Shown here: positions 39,101 through 54,100 of the stretch, piece after piece | Layout of the letters: the number at the start of each line of letters is the position of its first letter | How positions within the stretch are numbered: position 1 is the first letter of the stretch | Assembly (NCBI GenBank): GCA_026874595.1 | Contig: CM049312.1 | Span: forward strand, 54,191,429 to 54,255,428 | DNA: 64,000 nt | Origin: Sipunculus nudus | Taxonomy: Eukaryota > Annelida > Sipuncula > Golfingiida > Sipunculidae | Direction: 5' to 3' | Notes under the pieces: model-generated | Told to the model about the DNA's origin: nothing | What the model saw: the letters and a program-made list of their open reading frames with translations, nothing else | Database searches by the model: none | Translations under genes and position numbers: made by a program

Positions 39101-42100
39101 AGACCGCGCATGATGATGCCCTTCAAAGATAAAACTTCATGGTCATTTACAAATACAGTGGAACCTGACTGAAAGACCACCTATCTAATAAGACTACCTC
39201 TGTCTAATAAGACCCCCCCCCCCCTGGAGTGAAATAAAAGCATTCACATTTTGTTTATAACTGACATGTCTAATAAGCCCACATGTGAAATAAGACACTT
39301 TTTACCAGCCAAAAGGGTGGTCTTATTTAACAGGTGGTTTAATTGTTAAATTCAGCTGAGTAGTATGCAAGCATTTTGACCAGTGAGACTGACCTTACAT
39401 AAACAAACAGAAATACTCACTACAAATCTATCTCATAATCTGTGGTAAAGGAAACAGAACTGATGATCACAAAAGCAAAACAGGCAGTTTAAGGCACCAC
39501 ACCTTCTAAAATGCCACAGATTTTATAAGTTAATGAATTTCATTCATCATTTTTGAATCAATAATAATTATCGGAAGTGATCTGTGTTCTTTTTTCTATG
39601 TTTTCTCTTTATTTTTTGCAGGACTCAAATTGTGATTCAACTGTTCACATTTATGAAAATGTAAAGATATAGAAGTGTCACATGTCTTAAGTTAATACTT
39701 TAGAAAAATATCTCTGATTATTAGGAATGGCAGGCATGGCCAAATTTCAAATTTATGTAGCCCATTTTAAGGTTACCCAATTTTGTTCGCCCAATTTTGC
39801 CATGCCTGAACAGCAAAGTTCAGGTAACTTCATTTTGCAAATTTATGAGAAACTGGACAAACTGCAGAATCTTACTTCAAATGGAATGCTTATACCGAAT
39901 GCCAAATAAATTTGTGATTTTTAAGGCCAGATTTCAAATTTCCCTGGACAATAATCTGAAACAGTTGGCAGTCTGCCAAAGCTATAAATAGATTCAGATT
40001 GACCTTTGGCTTGTTGCAAAATCTGTAACAGTTGGCAGTCTGCCAAGCTATTTATAGATAAAGACTCAATCTTGGCCTGTATGTAAATCTGTTAACACAT
40101 ACTGAAAGACTTTGGCTATAATGCTTTTATCAAGCTGACATATTAATCAAAATGTTTAAATAATAAAAGATGTAGTACTTTCATTGATAAAGGTCCAATA
40201 ATTCTGCCAACAATCATTTTAGTAAACTGGAACAAAGGCCTCCTAGGAATCATTTTTGTGCAATGTTACAAAAGTTGCAACAACAGTTTTGCAGCAGAAG
40301 ACTATTGCAGTCCTTAGTCTGAAATAGGTTTACTAATGGCCCCAAGACCAAATTCAGCTTTTTATGACTCTACCAAAAATATACAAACCCAATCTATTCT
40401 TGTACAATTGAAAGAACCCTACCCTAGGATAGTACTTGTGAAAAATTAAACAATTCAGCTTGACAGTTTCATCATAAAACATTTTTAAACTGCAATTTTA
40501 AACTGAAAGAGGCTAAAATCATGAGGCTTTTGTAAAAAAAAACCAGGTCAATGTAGGTGGCACCACATAAAACTGCAATTTAAATATGAGTCATGTGACC
40601 AAAATTTGTACAAAACTTGGTGATGCTAGCTCCTGTTGTTTCTAAGATTATTATGTCAATGTGCTTACTTGGCCGAAAGACTACCGGTAAGTTCAAATTC
40701 CTGTAACTCAACCAAGTTCATCAAACCCAAACCATTTGAACAAACTTATCTCTGGGATTATTTCTGTGAAATACTGAACAATTTGGTTGAATGATTTCAG
40801 AGAAAAAGATTTTCAAAGGTTTTTTAGATCCCCCCCCCCCCCCTGCAGGTGGCACCACAAAATGCTCAATCCCACAATATTTGATATGTGACAGATTTTA
40901 ACATAAAACTTGGGGATGCTAGCTCCCACTATTCCTGAGAAATTAAGGATTAATGTACTAATGAACGATGACCCTCGTACAGAAAAGGTTGATACAGGTG
41001 GTGCCACAAATACCTCAAGTTCATATATGAACCATCTTACCAACATTGCATAACATTTGGTGAAGATGGCCATTTCTGATATTGTAATTTTAGTATCCTT
41101 TTTTCATCTTTATGATTAAGTTTAGCTTCCTGCAAGTCGGCCAAGACTCACCAAACTTGAACCATTTGAATAAACTTGAAAAAGATTGTTCCTGGGATTA
41201 TCTCTGTAAAACATTGAACAATTTGGCTGGACAGTTTTGTAAAACAAGATATTTAAAGGTTTGTTTAGCTTTTTCCCTATAAAATCTACGTAAATGCAGA
41301 TAGCAACAAAATTGTCAAAATCCCATAGTTTTTTAGATGTCTGATTTTTTGCATAAAATTTGGTGGTTATAGCACCTGCGGTTTTTGAGATAGTATGGGT
41401 TAACCTACAGACATTGGCTGAGGACACACCATTGCATGAGCTAACAGGTTCTCTAAAAAAATAATTAAAATAAGATTATTTAGAGGTTAATAATCAAATA
41501 CAATTCAATCGAGGGCATGCAATTTGATGCATTTATTCTTTGATGCATTGTTACATAACTATATTTCATACAGGGAACTTCTTTAAATTTAAAAGTTCAT
41601 TTCAACTTCCAAACATTCAGAGAATTCTTAAAGAATGTAGGAACTTCTGGCATGCATTCCCAACAATATTAAACTGTTTGCATTTTCGACATGCCTGCTA
41701 TCAGGAATAAATCTCCTGTATATTTTAACAGTTTGCAATTTATGCTTCTATGAGATTTTAAAAATATGCCTGTGAAAGAAAAACGTGCTGGACTCTCATA
41801 AAAAATTTGCATGATCTCAGAGATATTGGCAAATACACGATGAACACTTTTTTTACTTCTTTATGATATGCACAATGCTGGTACTGGTACACAAGCTGAA
41901 CACACTTTAATGTCTGCTATGAGCTGAAAATCAACAAGATCCCTCATCATATCTTATTTGATGCAGTTTTCCCAAAAAATTGATCATGTAATCTACTTTA
42001 CCAAGAAATGAATATATATGTGGGCGAAAGTAGGTGACAATGAAACTGAAAGCCTAAATTATACAAGTGACACATGGGCCATGACACTCAGCAGACTAAC

Positions 42101-45100
42101 ATGGCATTGTAGGCTATATTATCAACAGGAATTTTATCAATTGAAAACCAAACTGATTTTAACTTGAGATGAGTTCTTGACCTTTGTCCTTCTGACACCA
42201 AAGTCAACATGGTTCTGCCTTAAATTAAATGATGTGTCACACAAGCACAGGTCACATATGAAGATTGAATCCAATCATGACTGGTATATGCATGTTGTCC
42301 AAGAGAAGAATTAGATCAAGGTAATGGTCATCAGTTTTCAAACTCCTTTGAGAACTTAGTGAAAAAAAATGTGTGTCATTTTAAGGACACATACTCAATA
42401 CATGTACTTCCAAAGTTATAACATCACAAAGATGCTTAAGACGAAGTTAAATTTGGCTGAATTGACCCTGAAGAGTCTTCTGAGAACCTGGTTGGAACAT
42501 TGTCAGAAAACTGAACAAAACCCCTTAGAAATAGTCAAAAATGGAGCTTATAATCAACTAGAAAACTGACAGGTCAGGAAGGGCCCCGCAAAAGATCCAG
42601 TCATTATAAATTGAAGTACTGTGAATTTGGTGTACTTTGGTAGCATGGGCTGATAGAGTGATATTTGAAAATTAAAGAACCTGTAAAGAACAGCTGACAT
42701 GTATAAACTGGAAGAAAAGATATGGTAAAGTGAAAATGTTCAAAGCTATCAAAATAATGATATAAAAGAACTGCATGCATTTTTAGTTTCTGTATTTGTG
42801 TATTACCTGTGCCAATTATTCTTGGTTGAAGTCTTGGCTGGGCTGTGTCAAATATTTTTCCAGTATTTGTATGTTGAATTGGCCTTATTATATGTGAGGC
42901 TCAAGTCTGTACATGAACCTTGTAGTATTAGAGAGAGTCAGCTGCTGGTTAGTAGTGATAAATTGGTCATTCTCTTGAACTGAGATTCAGCTGTTCTTGG
43001 GCTTGGGTCTACAGATGCGCTATGTTGTGTAGAATGGCTACATATGAAAATCAATGTAAATTTGTTGATGGTCACTATAATAGGTCCTAATTCCTTGAGA
43101 TGTTGGAAGTGGAGATAGATTTGTCCAAACATGGTCTAAATGAGAGCCACTGTGGTGGGTTGGGCCAGTGTATCCTTTTCTGGGGAATCTTAAAATTGTC
43201 TGTACAAAATATGCTGTGAAAATGTAATGCCACTGTACATGAGTGACTCGAAAAAGATTCATCCATTTCTAGCCTGCTGAAGGAGAAACCAGCAACTGAA
43301 CACCAAACTGTGTATTACTTTTTTTTTCCCTTCTGACCCAAATATCAACTAGATATTTCTTGGCATCGCAGGTGCCAGAGTATCCCCAGACGTAGTAGGC
43401 CCCCCCCCCCCTTTAAGAAATGGCCCCCATTTTTAGCAGCATATACTGGCACTTGGCAAGCAATTATTGTTTCTTCCATCTATCAATCTACAATCTTTTT
43501 GAAGATGTTGGTCCTGTGACCTTGACCTTTGAACTCATGACCCCAAAATCAATTCAGGTCTTGCTTTTTCAATGGGACATATATAAGTCAAGTTTGAAAT
43601 CTATACATCAATAAAAGCAGGAATTACATCCAGAAACAAATTTTTTGACAGATGGCTCCTGTGGCCTTGACCTTTGACCTTGTGACCCCAAAATTGATAT
43701 TGATCATCCACTTTTATACATAAATCAATAGAGGTCTAGATTTATTGATGGGCCATATAAAAGTCAGGTTTGAAATCTATATATTAATCAAAGCTTGAAT
43801 TATCATCTCAGGGACTAATTTTTGGACTGATGGCTCCTGTGACCTTCACCTTATGACCTTGTGACCTCAAAATTGATAGGGTTCTTCCTCTCTTGGCAGG
43901 TGAACTATATGTGCAAGATGAAAGATCTGAGATGAAATGTTTGGCTGAAAATGCATTCACATCTTTTTAAAGATGTGGCCTGTGACCTTGACCTTTGACC
44001 TCATGACCCCAAAATCAATTCGGGTCTTGCTTTTCCAATGGGACATATACAAGTCAAGTTTGAAATCCATAAATCAATAAAAGCAGGAATTATCATCCAG
44101 AAACTAATTTTTGGACAGATGGCTTCTGTGACCTTCACCTTTGACCTTGTGACCTCAAAACTGATAGGGGTCTTCCACTCTTGGCAGGTGAACTATATGT
44201 GCAAGATGAAAGATCTGAGATGAATTGTTTGGCTGGAAATGCATCCATAATCTTTTTAAAGATGTGTTCTGTGACCTTGACCTTTGACCTCATGACCCCA
44301 AAATCAATTCGGGTCTTGCTTTTCCAATGGGTCATTCACAAGTCAAGTTTTATATGCATACATCAATAAAAGCAGAAATTATCATCCAGAAACTAATTTT
44401 TGGACAGATGGCTCCTGTAACCTTCACCTTTGACCTCAAAATTGATAGGGGTTTTCCTCTATTGGCAGATGAACTATATGTGCAAGATGAAAGGTCTGAG
44501 ATGAAATGTTTGGCTGAAAATGCATCCATAATCTTTTTAAAGATGTGTCCTGTGACCTTGACCTTTGACCTCATGACCCCAAAATCAATTGGAGTCTTGC
44601 TTTTTCAATGGGACATATATAAGTCAAGTTTGAAATCAATACATCAATAAAAGCAGGAATTATCATCCAGAAACAAATTTTTTGACAGATAGCTCCTGTG
44701 GCCTTGACCTTTGACCTTGTGACCACAAAATTGAAATGGATCATCCACTATTGGCAAGTGAGCTATATATTCAAGATGGAAGACCTGGGATAAAAGTTTG
44801 GCTTAAAATGCATCCACATTATCTTTTAAGATGCGAGTCCAGTGACCTTGACCTTTGACCTTGTGACCCTAGAACCTATAGGGTTATTACTTTAGTGGTG
44901 GGCCATACATAAGTCACGTTTGAAATCAATATGGCTATCAACGCTGGAGATACCATAAGAGGTGTGTGATTTTCACCAAATATGGACACATTAAAGGTCA
45001 AGGCCACTCTCATGGTAAAGGTCATGACCCAAATGTTAATAGACCTCATCCCATAACATATCTCTCTACATGTGCATAATATGAAAGAAATCTGTCCATC

Positions 45101-48100
45101 AGTTTTTGACTTATAATGCTTACAGTACTGTCAAGTGGCAATTATGGGGGTATTAAAAGGCGTAAAAACAAGTAAAGGATAATAGGTGGTGCCACCAGTT
45201 TCCGGTATATCACAAGGCTATCCAAGATCTTCAGTCAACTTGATTTTTGGACCAGTCCATGCAAGCTTACTTGAGATATTTAAGAATTTGTGTGATTTTC
45301 AGCAAAAATGGACCTATTTAAGGTCAAGGCCACTCTCCTAGCATAGGTCATGACCACATTTTAAATAGGCTTCATCCCCTTACCTATATCTATACAATTG
45401 TAAAGTTTGAAAAAGATCAGTGAAATATTTTTTGAGTTTCCACTCACAAGGTTTTTCTGCGGCGGCGGCGGCGGCGGGACCGTCGTGAAACCATAGTATC
45501 CCGACTTTGTCTGGGGATACAATAAGCTTCTCCCTTAGGCCATGGGTGATACATATTATGTTTGAATCCTATCCATCATATGTTAGGGGAGTTATTATGC
45601 AGAAACGAATTTGATTGTTCATCAAATTCTTTGTGAGTTATTGCATTAACATCATTTGAGAATTATCGCCTCTGTCAAGGTCATCCATCTTTGAACTTGA
45701 CCTGGCCCTTCATAACAAACATTACTGCTGCAAGTTCAGTGAGTGTTAGTCAAATGGTTTTACAAGCTATTTGGTTAACATCATTTTAGCATTATCACGT
45801 CTGTGAACTTGAAAATCCTTCAAGGTCACCCATCTTCAAACATGATGTAGCCCATCAAAAGGTCCATCATTGCTGTGAGTCTGGGGACCTTATATGAAAT
45901 ACTTTTTACGAGTTATTGTGTAAACAATGTGTGTCCTTTTGCATGCATATTTGCTAAGAGAGCGCATCCTTTCTAGGTGTTCAGTAATGGTTTTTACCGC
46001 ATAACTTACAGAACAAGGGACCCATGGGTCACGAGGCTCAGCTAAAGTTTGAAATTTTTACAAATGCAAAATATTCTATTGTAATGTTTTTCATTTCTAC
46101 ATGCATATGAAAAGCTAAGAGGAAAGGGGCCCTCCTACTTGGTTATAGCAAAGTTTTAAATATATGATTGCAAAACTAATACTCTGACTAGACTGTCATG
46201 AAGAAAAAGAGTAAATATTTTGAGATACTGTTATGCATATGAAAAATTTACAGATGGACAGGAAAGTGGACAGAATGGACTAATACCTTTATTTCACTTT
46301 CAAGGGAATAATGCATTTAAGTTTATATTTAAGCCTATTTTTTTTAGCATATCCACTTTTCAATTAACAGTTTTTATCAGATTCATTTTTTATTTATTTA
46401 CAAGTTTTTTAAATTTGTAATAAACAAATCTGAAAATATAAGTTAAAATATTAGAATTCTAAGTTGCAATCATTATTTATTTATGCAGAGTGTAGCTCAT
46501 ATAGGGTCATATTATGCATAAACATATATTTTATTATTTTTAAATCACAAATGTTTAAAGTGAATTTAAAAGAAAATAATGCCACAACATGGCATCTTCA
46601 AGATTATTCCTTGAATCACTATTGATAAGTTTTGTACATCTGAGCTTTCAGTACATGCTTAATTTTATTCACCGAAATAAAAGATTCAGTACATCTGATC
46701 AAATAAAACCATCTTTTCAAATAAAGTATACACACTGTTAGTTCAATGAGGGACAAGCAACATCATTTAGCTAATTACTATCTCAGTTATAATTTTTTAC
46801 TGGAATTAATAGTCAATTTCACTCCCTGGTGAAGTTTTTACTCTTCTGAAGTAAAGAATTACTTATCTGATGAACATCCACACTTTCACATAGCAATAAA
46901 CCACTTTGTGGACACAATTAAATGTGCACTTTAATCATTGTAACCTTGGTGGTACAAGACAAAATCTAAAATGTAGCACAGCCTAGAATAAGAATGAATC
47001 AAATACAGAAAATTATAACATTCATCTAGTTTATGCACCAGCTGGGGTGGGGGGGGGGGGGGAGGGGGGAGTGCAGGGCAGAGGGGAAGCCTGCTAGTAG
47101 TGGCCAAGCTGAGCCAAGACAAGCTGCATGGAGAGGGTTACATAATACAAGTGAAGGCTGTCCTACTAGGTGGGCCTGATGTAAACAACACTTGACATGG
47201 TGTATGGAAACTTGAATAAAAGCTTCTCTTTTCAATCAATTCCTTTGTAATTTCAGATTTGAAAAGATTAAATCCTTATGTATATATGCTGTGAAAATTC
47301 AATCAACAGTGCTTACAGGGGAAAAACCTGCCATAGCCAAAGTTGGTCAAAATTTAAGGAATTGGTTTTTTTTTATGCTAATAACTTAAAAAAAAAATGC
47401 AAAATTCAGATCTAATTTTGGGTTAACAGCTGAATCTTGATTTAATAAAGTTACATCCCTGAAAAAAAGTCTCCAGCTTCAGCAATTCTCATGTAAAGTG
47501 AGTAAATATATTTCCTGATTTTTAAAATATTGCATTATATTTAGACCTATAACTTCAAAACAATATTCAATACTGACCTAATTTTTTTAATGTCAATAGA
47601 AAATGTATGGAAGAATATGAATACTAAATATAATCAAAAACAGACCAGTGGTTTCGATATTACGCAGCCTTGAAGTGTAACAATGGCTTTTTATGAACTA
47701 GATGTGTCAGAACGACACGAATGACACGAATGCCCCCACCTTGGGCAAATTAGAAACATTTGTAAAATTTGGAAAATTTTTTAAGTTCAGGAGGTGTCGT
47801 ATGGTCAAAAGTAGGTCAACAAGGGCAAAATGCAAACTCGATTTGTAACGGGTCATTATCAAGCAACACACCAAAAATCATGCCAGTATATGCAGGCATT
47901 GTGAAAAAAAGTCCATACATGTGCATTTTCCATAAAAATTTCTGTCTTTCATGAAATTTTCTATGTTTAGGATCCGTAAAACAATCAAAAGTAGGTCAAC
48001 CAGGATGAAACGCAAACTCGATCTGTAACTGTCATTATCTGCCCACACAAAAAAAATCAGGGTGGTATCTGCAGGCATTGAGAAAAAAAAGTCAGTACAT

Positions 48101-51100
48101 ATGCATTTGTTATGAAAATTTATATTTTTCATGAAACTTTCTATGTTCAGGAGCAGTCAAATGGTCAAAAGTAGGTCAACTGAGACAAAACAAGAACTCG
48201 ATCTGTAACTGGTCATTATCTGCCTACACACCAAAAATCAGGCCCATATCAGCAGGCACTGCGAAAAAAAGTCCATACATGTGCACCTTTTTTATGAAAT
48301 TTTCTATGTTAGAGCACCGTCAAACGGTCAAAAATAGGTCAACTGGGACAAAACGTGAACTCGATCTGTAACTGGTCAATATCTGCCGACACACCAAAAT
48401 TCAGGCCAATATCTGCAGGCATTGCGAAAAAACGTCTGTACATGTATATTTGTCATGAAATTTCATATTTTTCATGAAATTTTCTATGTTCAGGAGCCAT
48501 AAAACAGTCAAAAGTAAGTCAACCGAAACCAAACGCGAACTCGATCTGTAACTGGTCTATATCTGCCCACACACCAAAAATTAGGCCAATATCTGCAGGC
48601 ATTGCGAAAAAAAGTCCTTACATGTGTATCTGTCATGAATATTTCTATTTTTCATGAAAATTTTTTAAGTTTAGGAGCCGTAAAACGGTCAAAAGTAGGT
48701 CAACCAGGACGAAACGCGAACTCGATCTGTAACTGGTCTATATTTGTCCACACACCAAAAATCAGGCCAATATCTGCAGGCACTGAGAAAAAAAAAACGT
48801 ACATGTGTATTTGTCATGAAATTTCATATTTTTCATGAAATTTTCTAAGTTTAGGAGCCGTAAAACGGTCAAAAGTAGGTCAACCAGGACGAAACGTGGA
48901 CTCAATCTGTAACTGGTCTATATCTGCTCACACACCAAAAATCAGGCCAATATCTGCAGGCATTGCGAAAAAAAAGTCCGTACATGTAATTTTCTAAGTT
49001 TAGGAGCCGTAAAACGGTCAAAAGTAAGTCAACCGGGACGAAACGCGAACTCGATCTGTAACTGGTCTATATCTGCTCACACACCAAAAATCAGGCCAAT
49101 ATCTGAAGGCATTGCGAAAAAAAGTCTGTACATGTGTATCTGTCATGAATATTTCTATTTTTCATGAAATTTTCTAAGTTTAGGAGCTGTAAAACGGTCA
49201 AAAGAAGGTCAATCGGGACGAAACGCGAACTCAAACTGTCACTGGTCTATATCTGCTCACACACCAAAAATCAGGCCAATATCTGCAGGCATTGGGAAAA
49301 AAAGTCCGTACAACTGTTTCATTTCAGAATGACGGAAGGACGGAATGACGGACATGGGTAAAACTATATGCCCCTGCCACTTTGTGGCGGGGTTGTGGCG
49401 GGGGGCATAAAAATGGAGGATTTCCCTTAATATTTCGAAGAAATGAAGTCCTAGTGACTCAATTTTCGGTATGGTACGAGATTTTGGGAACATCTAACTG
49501 TATGTAAAATTTTTGATTCATAGGTCCAACGGTTTCAAAACATGCCCTGTTAACAGACGGCCGGACGGACGACGGACAAAGGACCATGACTATAGCTCAG
49601 ATGACTTATAGTCAGCTGAGCTAAAAATGGCTGACTATGACCATATATCATGCCTCACTGCTGTTGACATGAGGACCTGCCCTACTGTTAAGGTCAAACA
49701 AACAATTATGGTTACAATTATGATTTCTGCCCTGCTGAAAGAGGGACCTAAAATTTAACACCAAACTGTGAATAACTTTTTTGACCTCCGGACCCAAAAA
49801 TCAAGAGGGATCTTCCATAATGGATGGTTAATACATATTTCAGGTTTGAACTCAATCCGTCAATCCTAACTGGAGTTATCATCCGGAAAAGAATTTGTGG
49901 ACGGACGGATGGACAGACAGACGGACAGGTCGATTACTATAGGGCACCCGCTTTTCAAGCGGGGCCCTAATAATAATTGAATAAGTGACAAGCTTTCACT
50001 AAAATCAATATATGTGCAAAATGTAGAGGATTCATACAGGCTATGTTGAAAATCTATCGGTTGTGTCTGAATTTAAAGAAATAAGCAAATTTGTGGCATT
50101 TATGTCCTCTGCTTCTCCTCTTGTTATTTAAGCTTGCCTTTTTTTAGTTTTTATTGTCCCCTGAAGATTTCTCCACATGTCATAATTTGATGTGAATTGG
50201 GAACCAATGGATATTGTTTGTTTGTTTTGGAGCTGGTGATAATAAATTTTCAGACAGACACTCCAACCAATCCCAACCAAGGTATCACTGACAATCACTG
50301 ACCCAAATCTGAATGAAAACAGATAATATTTAGGAAAATTATCAGCCGGAAACGAAAACCTGATGGCTAGACAGACAGATGGACAGACAAATCTAAATCA
50401 ATGTCCCCCGTTCTGCAGAAGCAGGGGACAAAAAGGCACAAACCAGGGCCAAAGTGCCAATGTGACATGGTACTAAAAAAATTGTATGGGCTAATTTTCT
50501 TCAAAATTTGCATGATGACAGGTATATATGCCTGCTTGATGCACATTAATTACACCACGACTGCATAATAGGCACAAAAAGAGTGCTCAATACAGTGAAA
50601 TTTGCAGAGGATTTAGGGGCCCACAACATACAAAGACATACAGAGAATCACCAAAAATTTACGGGGAACCACAAATTTTGAAATGTGGTAGACTTGGTCC
50701 ATTTTACATCTATAAAAAAAATTTTGAGTATCTGTCCTGCCATTCCTGAGAGAGCTGCTAGTGTTACCAGACAGACAACAAACATCAAATGACAGACCCT
50801 AAGCTGCACCACTGGTATAGCTCATAGGTGCGCTTTTTAAAGTATCAGATCTTTTATTTTCAAATATCAATATGTGACCCTGTGTATGCTTTTTTGGCTC
50901 AAGCTCCCCAAGTATTATGTACAGTATTCTGATTCTGGCCATCCTACAATAATGTTATACAAAGCTACTGAAACATACACCAACCCTTAAATGATAATGG
51001 GAATATTAATGAATTTTGTCTCATAGGGTAAAATAATTCATACAGCAAAGTATTGTCACTTTATCAACCACTCCACAAATCTGCTACCTACAGACAACTG

Positions 51101-54100
51101 TTTTACTTGACAAATCATGATATGTCAACAACAATGGTAACAACAATCCAATGCTTAAATAAACAAATACCACTGATTTTGAAATTAAACTGCATAACCC
51201 CCCCCCCCCAAAAAAAAAAAAAAAATTATCATTTTTTATATGATGCAGCACCTCATTATGTTAACTGCATGATGGTTATTCACATTATTAACCAAACACT
51301 CTTTGTCTGTGCTTCAACAGTTTCAATATATAAAATATTAAACAAAGAATTGCACCTATTAGTACCCTTTCCATGCTTTAGATTTTTTTGCCTCCTGTGC
51401 AGATTCTGTGCCAATTAGGTAAAAAAAATTATGGTTCTCAGGCACTGCCCGCATCAATTTTAACCCCTGGCATCTAAAAAATTTTAATTTAATCTTTCAA
51501 GAAGATAAAATAAAACAATTTTGATAAGATTTTCTTTGTTAAGTTGTGCTTTTACCTGTTTAGCAAAAAATGTATGTTATTATCATGCTTTTCCCCGATC
51601 ATATGACATTTTTGTCAAAACATACAAAAAAGGTGAAAAAATAAATATCACTTGCCCGAATTCCTGAAAAAAAGTGCCTGAGAACCATACCTGTTTTTTG
51701 CCTTAGTTTAACCTTCTGAGTTAAGATGCAAAGCACATCCAACATATAAGTAACATGGCCTCATTCGATACTACCAATTCTGTAGAGAAATTAATGTTTG
51801 AATAATTTTACAACAAAGAGCAATAAAGTTAATTTTATAATGATAGTAATTTATTCCTGGTGTGAGAATATTTATTTCACTTTGCCTGATCAATATTCAC
51901 TAATCAAAATGTAATAAAACTCATCATGCCAATCAAAAATAGGAATTACTCAAAAGTATAATGAAACAGGAACTTGACAACCTGCTCATATTCTGACTAG
52001 CCTTTGTTGTTACCATTATAGTACCAGGGACCTTAATGGTCCAGCTGGCTTGCAGCCAACACTGTACCAAAATATTTACAGAATCTTATCACAGTGGGTC
52101 AAGCTACCAGTCTGGTATGCACACCTCCAGGCACATAAAGCAAGGCCTGCTACCACACTAAACAAATATTTAACACTACAATAAGGTCTACACCTTCCCA
52201 GGGTCCCCTCATCACCGTGATAACAAAAGTTGTCAACAAGGATAACTTTATCACACTTACTTCAAAGTCATCATTCTAGAATAATTAGTCCAGCTTTGCA
52301 AATTGTTCAATTTCTAGGGTTGTTCAGATTACTTAGACTGATTGTTACTAATTTTGCAAAAAAGTAAATGTTGCACATTTGTGTGACTATTAAAGTCCAT
52401 CTACAACAGGGAATAATAAATAAAAAATGCATAACTTTAAAATATGAACAATTGTCTAAATGTTAGTCTATGGATAGAAGGGGGAGTCTGTGGCCGTCTT
52501 AGTTGTCATGGATTTAAATACTCAAAGGAATTATAATATATAATTTTTCTGACAGGAGGAGTTTTTAGAACTGACACAAATGATTCACTGTTAATGAATG
52601 CTCATTTATCAATGAAAACAAATACAGAATTTGATTCCCAATTTCCCTACACCAATATGAATATTCAGATTCCCAGGGGAGTTGTAAATATTCACTTTCC
52701 CAGGACACAGGAGAATGTTCACTCCCCCAGGATGGAGATAAATATCCCCTTTCCCAAAACAAATGTCAACAATCACTTTCCCTGGACAGATATGAGATCT
52801 CACTTTATCAGCAAGTATGTAAATGACAGATGTGAACCATCACTTTCACAGGACACATACATGTACATGTTCACATTCCAAGGAGAGGTCACTGTTTACA
52901 TACCCAGGAGAGAGTCACTGTTTACATTCCCAAGAGAGAGTCACTGTTCAAATAACCAGGTGAGAGGTCACTGTTTACATTCCCAGGAGAGAGGTCACTG
53001 TTAACATTCCCAGGAGAGAGGTCACTGTTAACATTCCCAGGAGAGAGGTCACTGTTTACATTCCCAGAAGAGAGGTCACTACTTACATTCCGAGGAGAGG
53101 TCACTGTTTACATTCCCAGGAGAGAGGTCACTGTTAACATTCCCAGGAGAGAGGTCACTGTTAACATTCCCAGGAGAGAGGTTACTGTTTACATTCCCGG
53201 GAGAGAGGTCACTGTTCAGATTCCCAGGAGAGAGGTCACTGATTACATTCCCAGGAGAGAGGTCACTGTTAATATTCCCAGGAGAGAGGTCACTGTTAAC
53301 ATTTCCAGGAGAGAGGTCACTGTTCAAATTCCCAGGAGAGAGGTCACTGTTACATTCCCAGGAGAGAGGTCACTGTTAATATTCCCAGGAGAGAGGTCAC
53401 TGTTAATATTCCCAGGAGAGAGGTCACTGTTAATATTCCCAGGAGAGAGGTCACTGTTAATATTCCCAGGAGAGAGGTCACTGTTAACATTCCCAGGAGA
53501 GAGGTCACTGTTCAAATTCCCAGGAGAGAGGTCACTGTTAACATTCCCAGGAGAGAGGTCACTGTTAATATTCCCAGGAGAGAGGTCACTGTTAATATTC
53601 CCAGGAGAGAGGTCACTGTTAACATTCCCAGGAGAGAGGTCACTGTTTACATTCCCAGGAGAGAGGTCACTGTTAACATTTCCAGGAGAGAGGTCACTGT
53701 TCAAATTCCCAGGAGAGAGGTCACTGTTAACATTCCCAGGAGAGAGGTCACTGTTAATATTCCCAGGAGAGAGGTCACTGTTAACATTCCCAGGAGAGAG
53801 GTCACTGTTTACATTCCCAGGAGAGAGGTCACTGTTAACATTTCCAGGAGAGAGGTCACTGTTCAAATTCCCAGGAGAGAGGTCACTGTTAACATTCCCA
53901 GGAGAGAGGTCACTGTTTACATTCCCAGGAGAGAGGTCACTGTTAACATTTCCAGGAGAGAGGTCACTGTTAACATTCCCAGGAGAGAGGTCACTGTTAA
54001 TATTCCCAGGAGAGAGGTCACTGTTCAAATTCCCAGGAGAGAGGTCACTGTTAACATTCCCAGGAGAGAGGTCACTGTTTACATTTCCAGGAGAGAGGTC

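Noticed and set aside
43420-44650. Recurrent small ORFs ([10 protein letters not shown]..., DLSSCTYSS...)
   Set aside because: Both strands are open through the same half-site repeat units; there is no start context, no domain, and the frames are broken between units.
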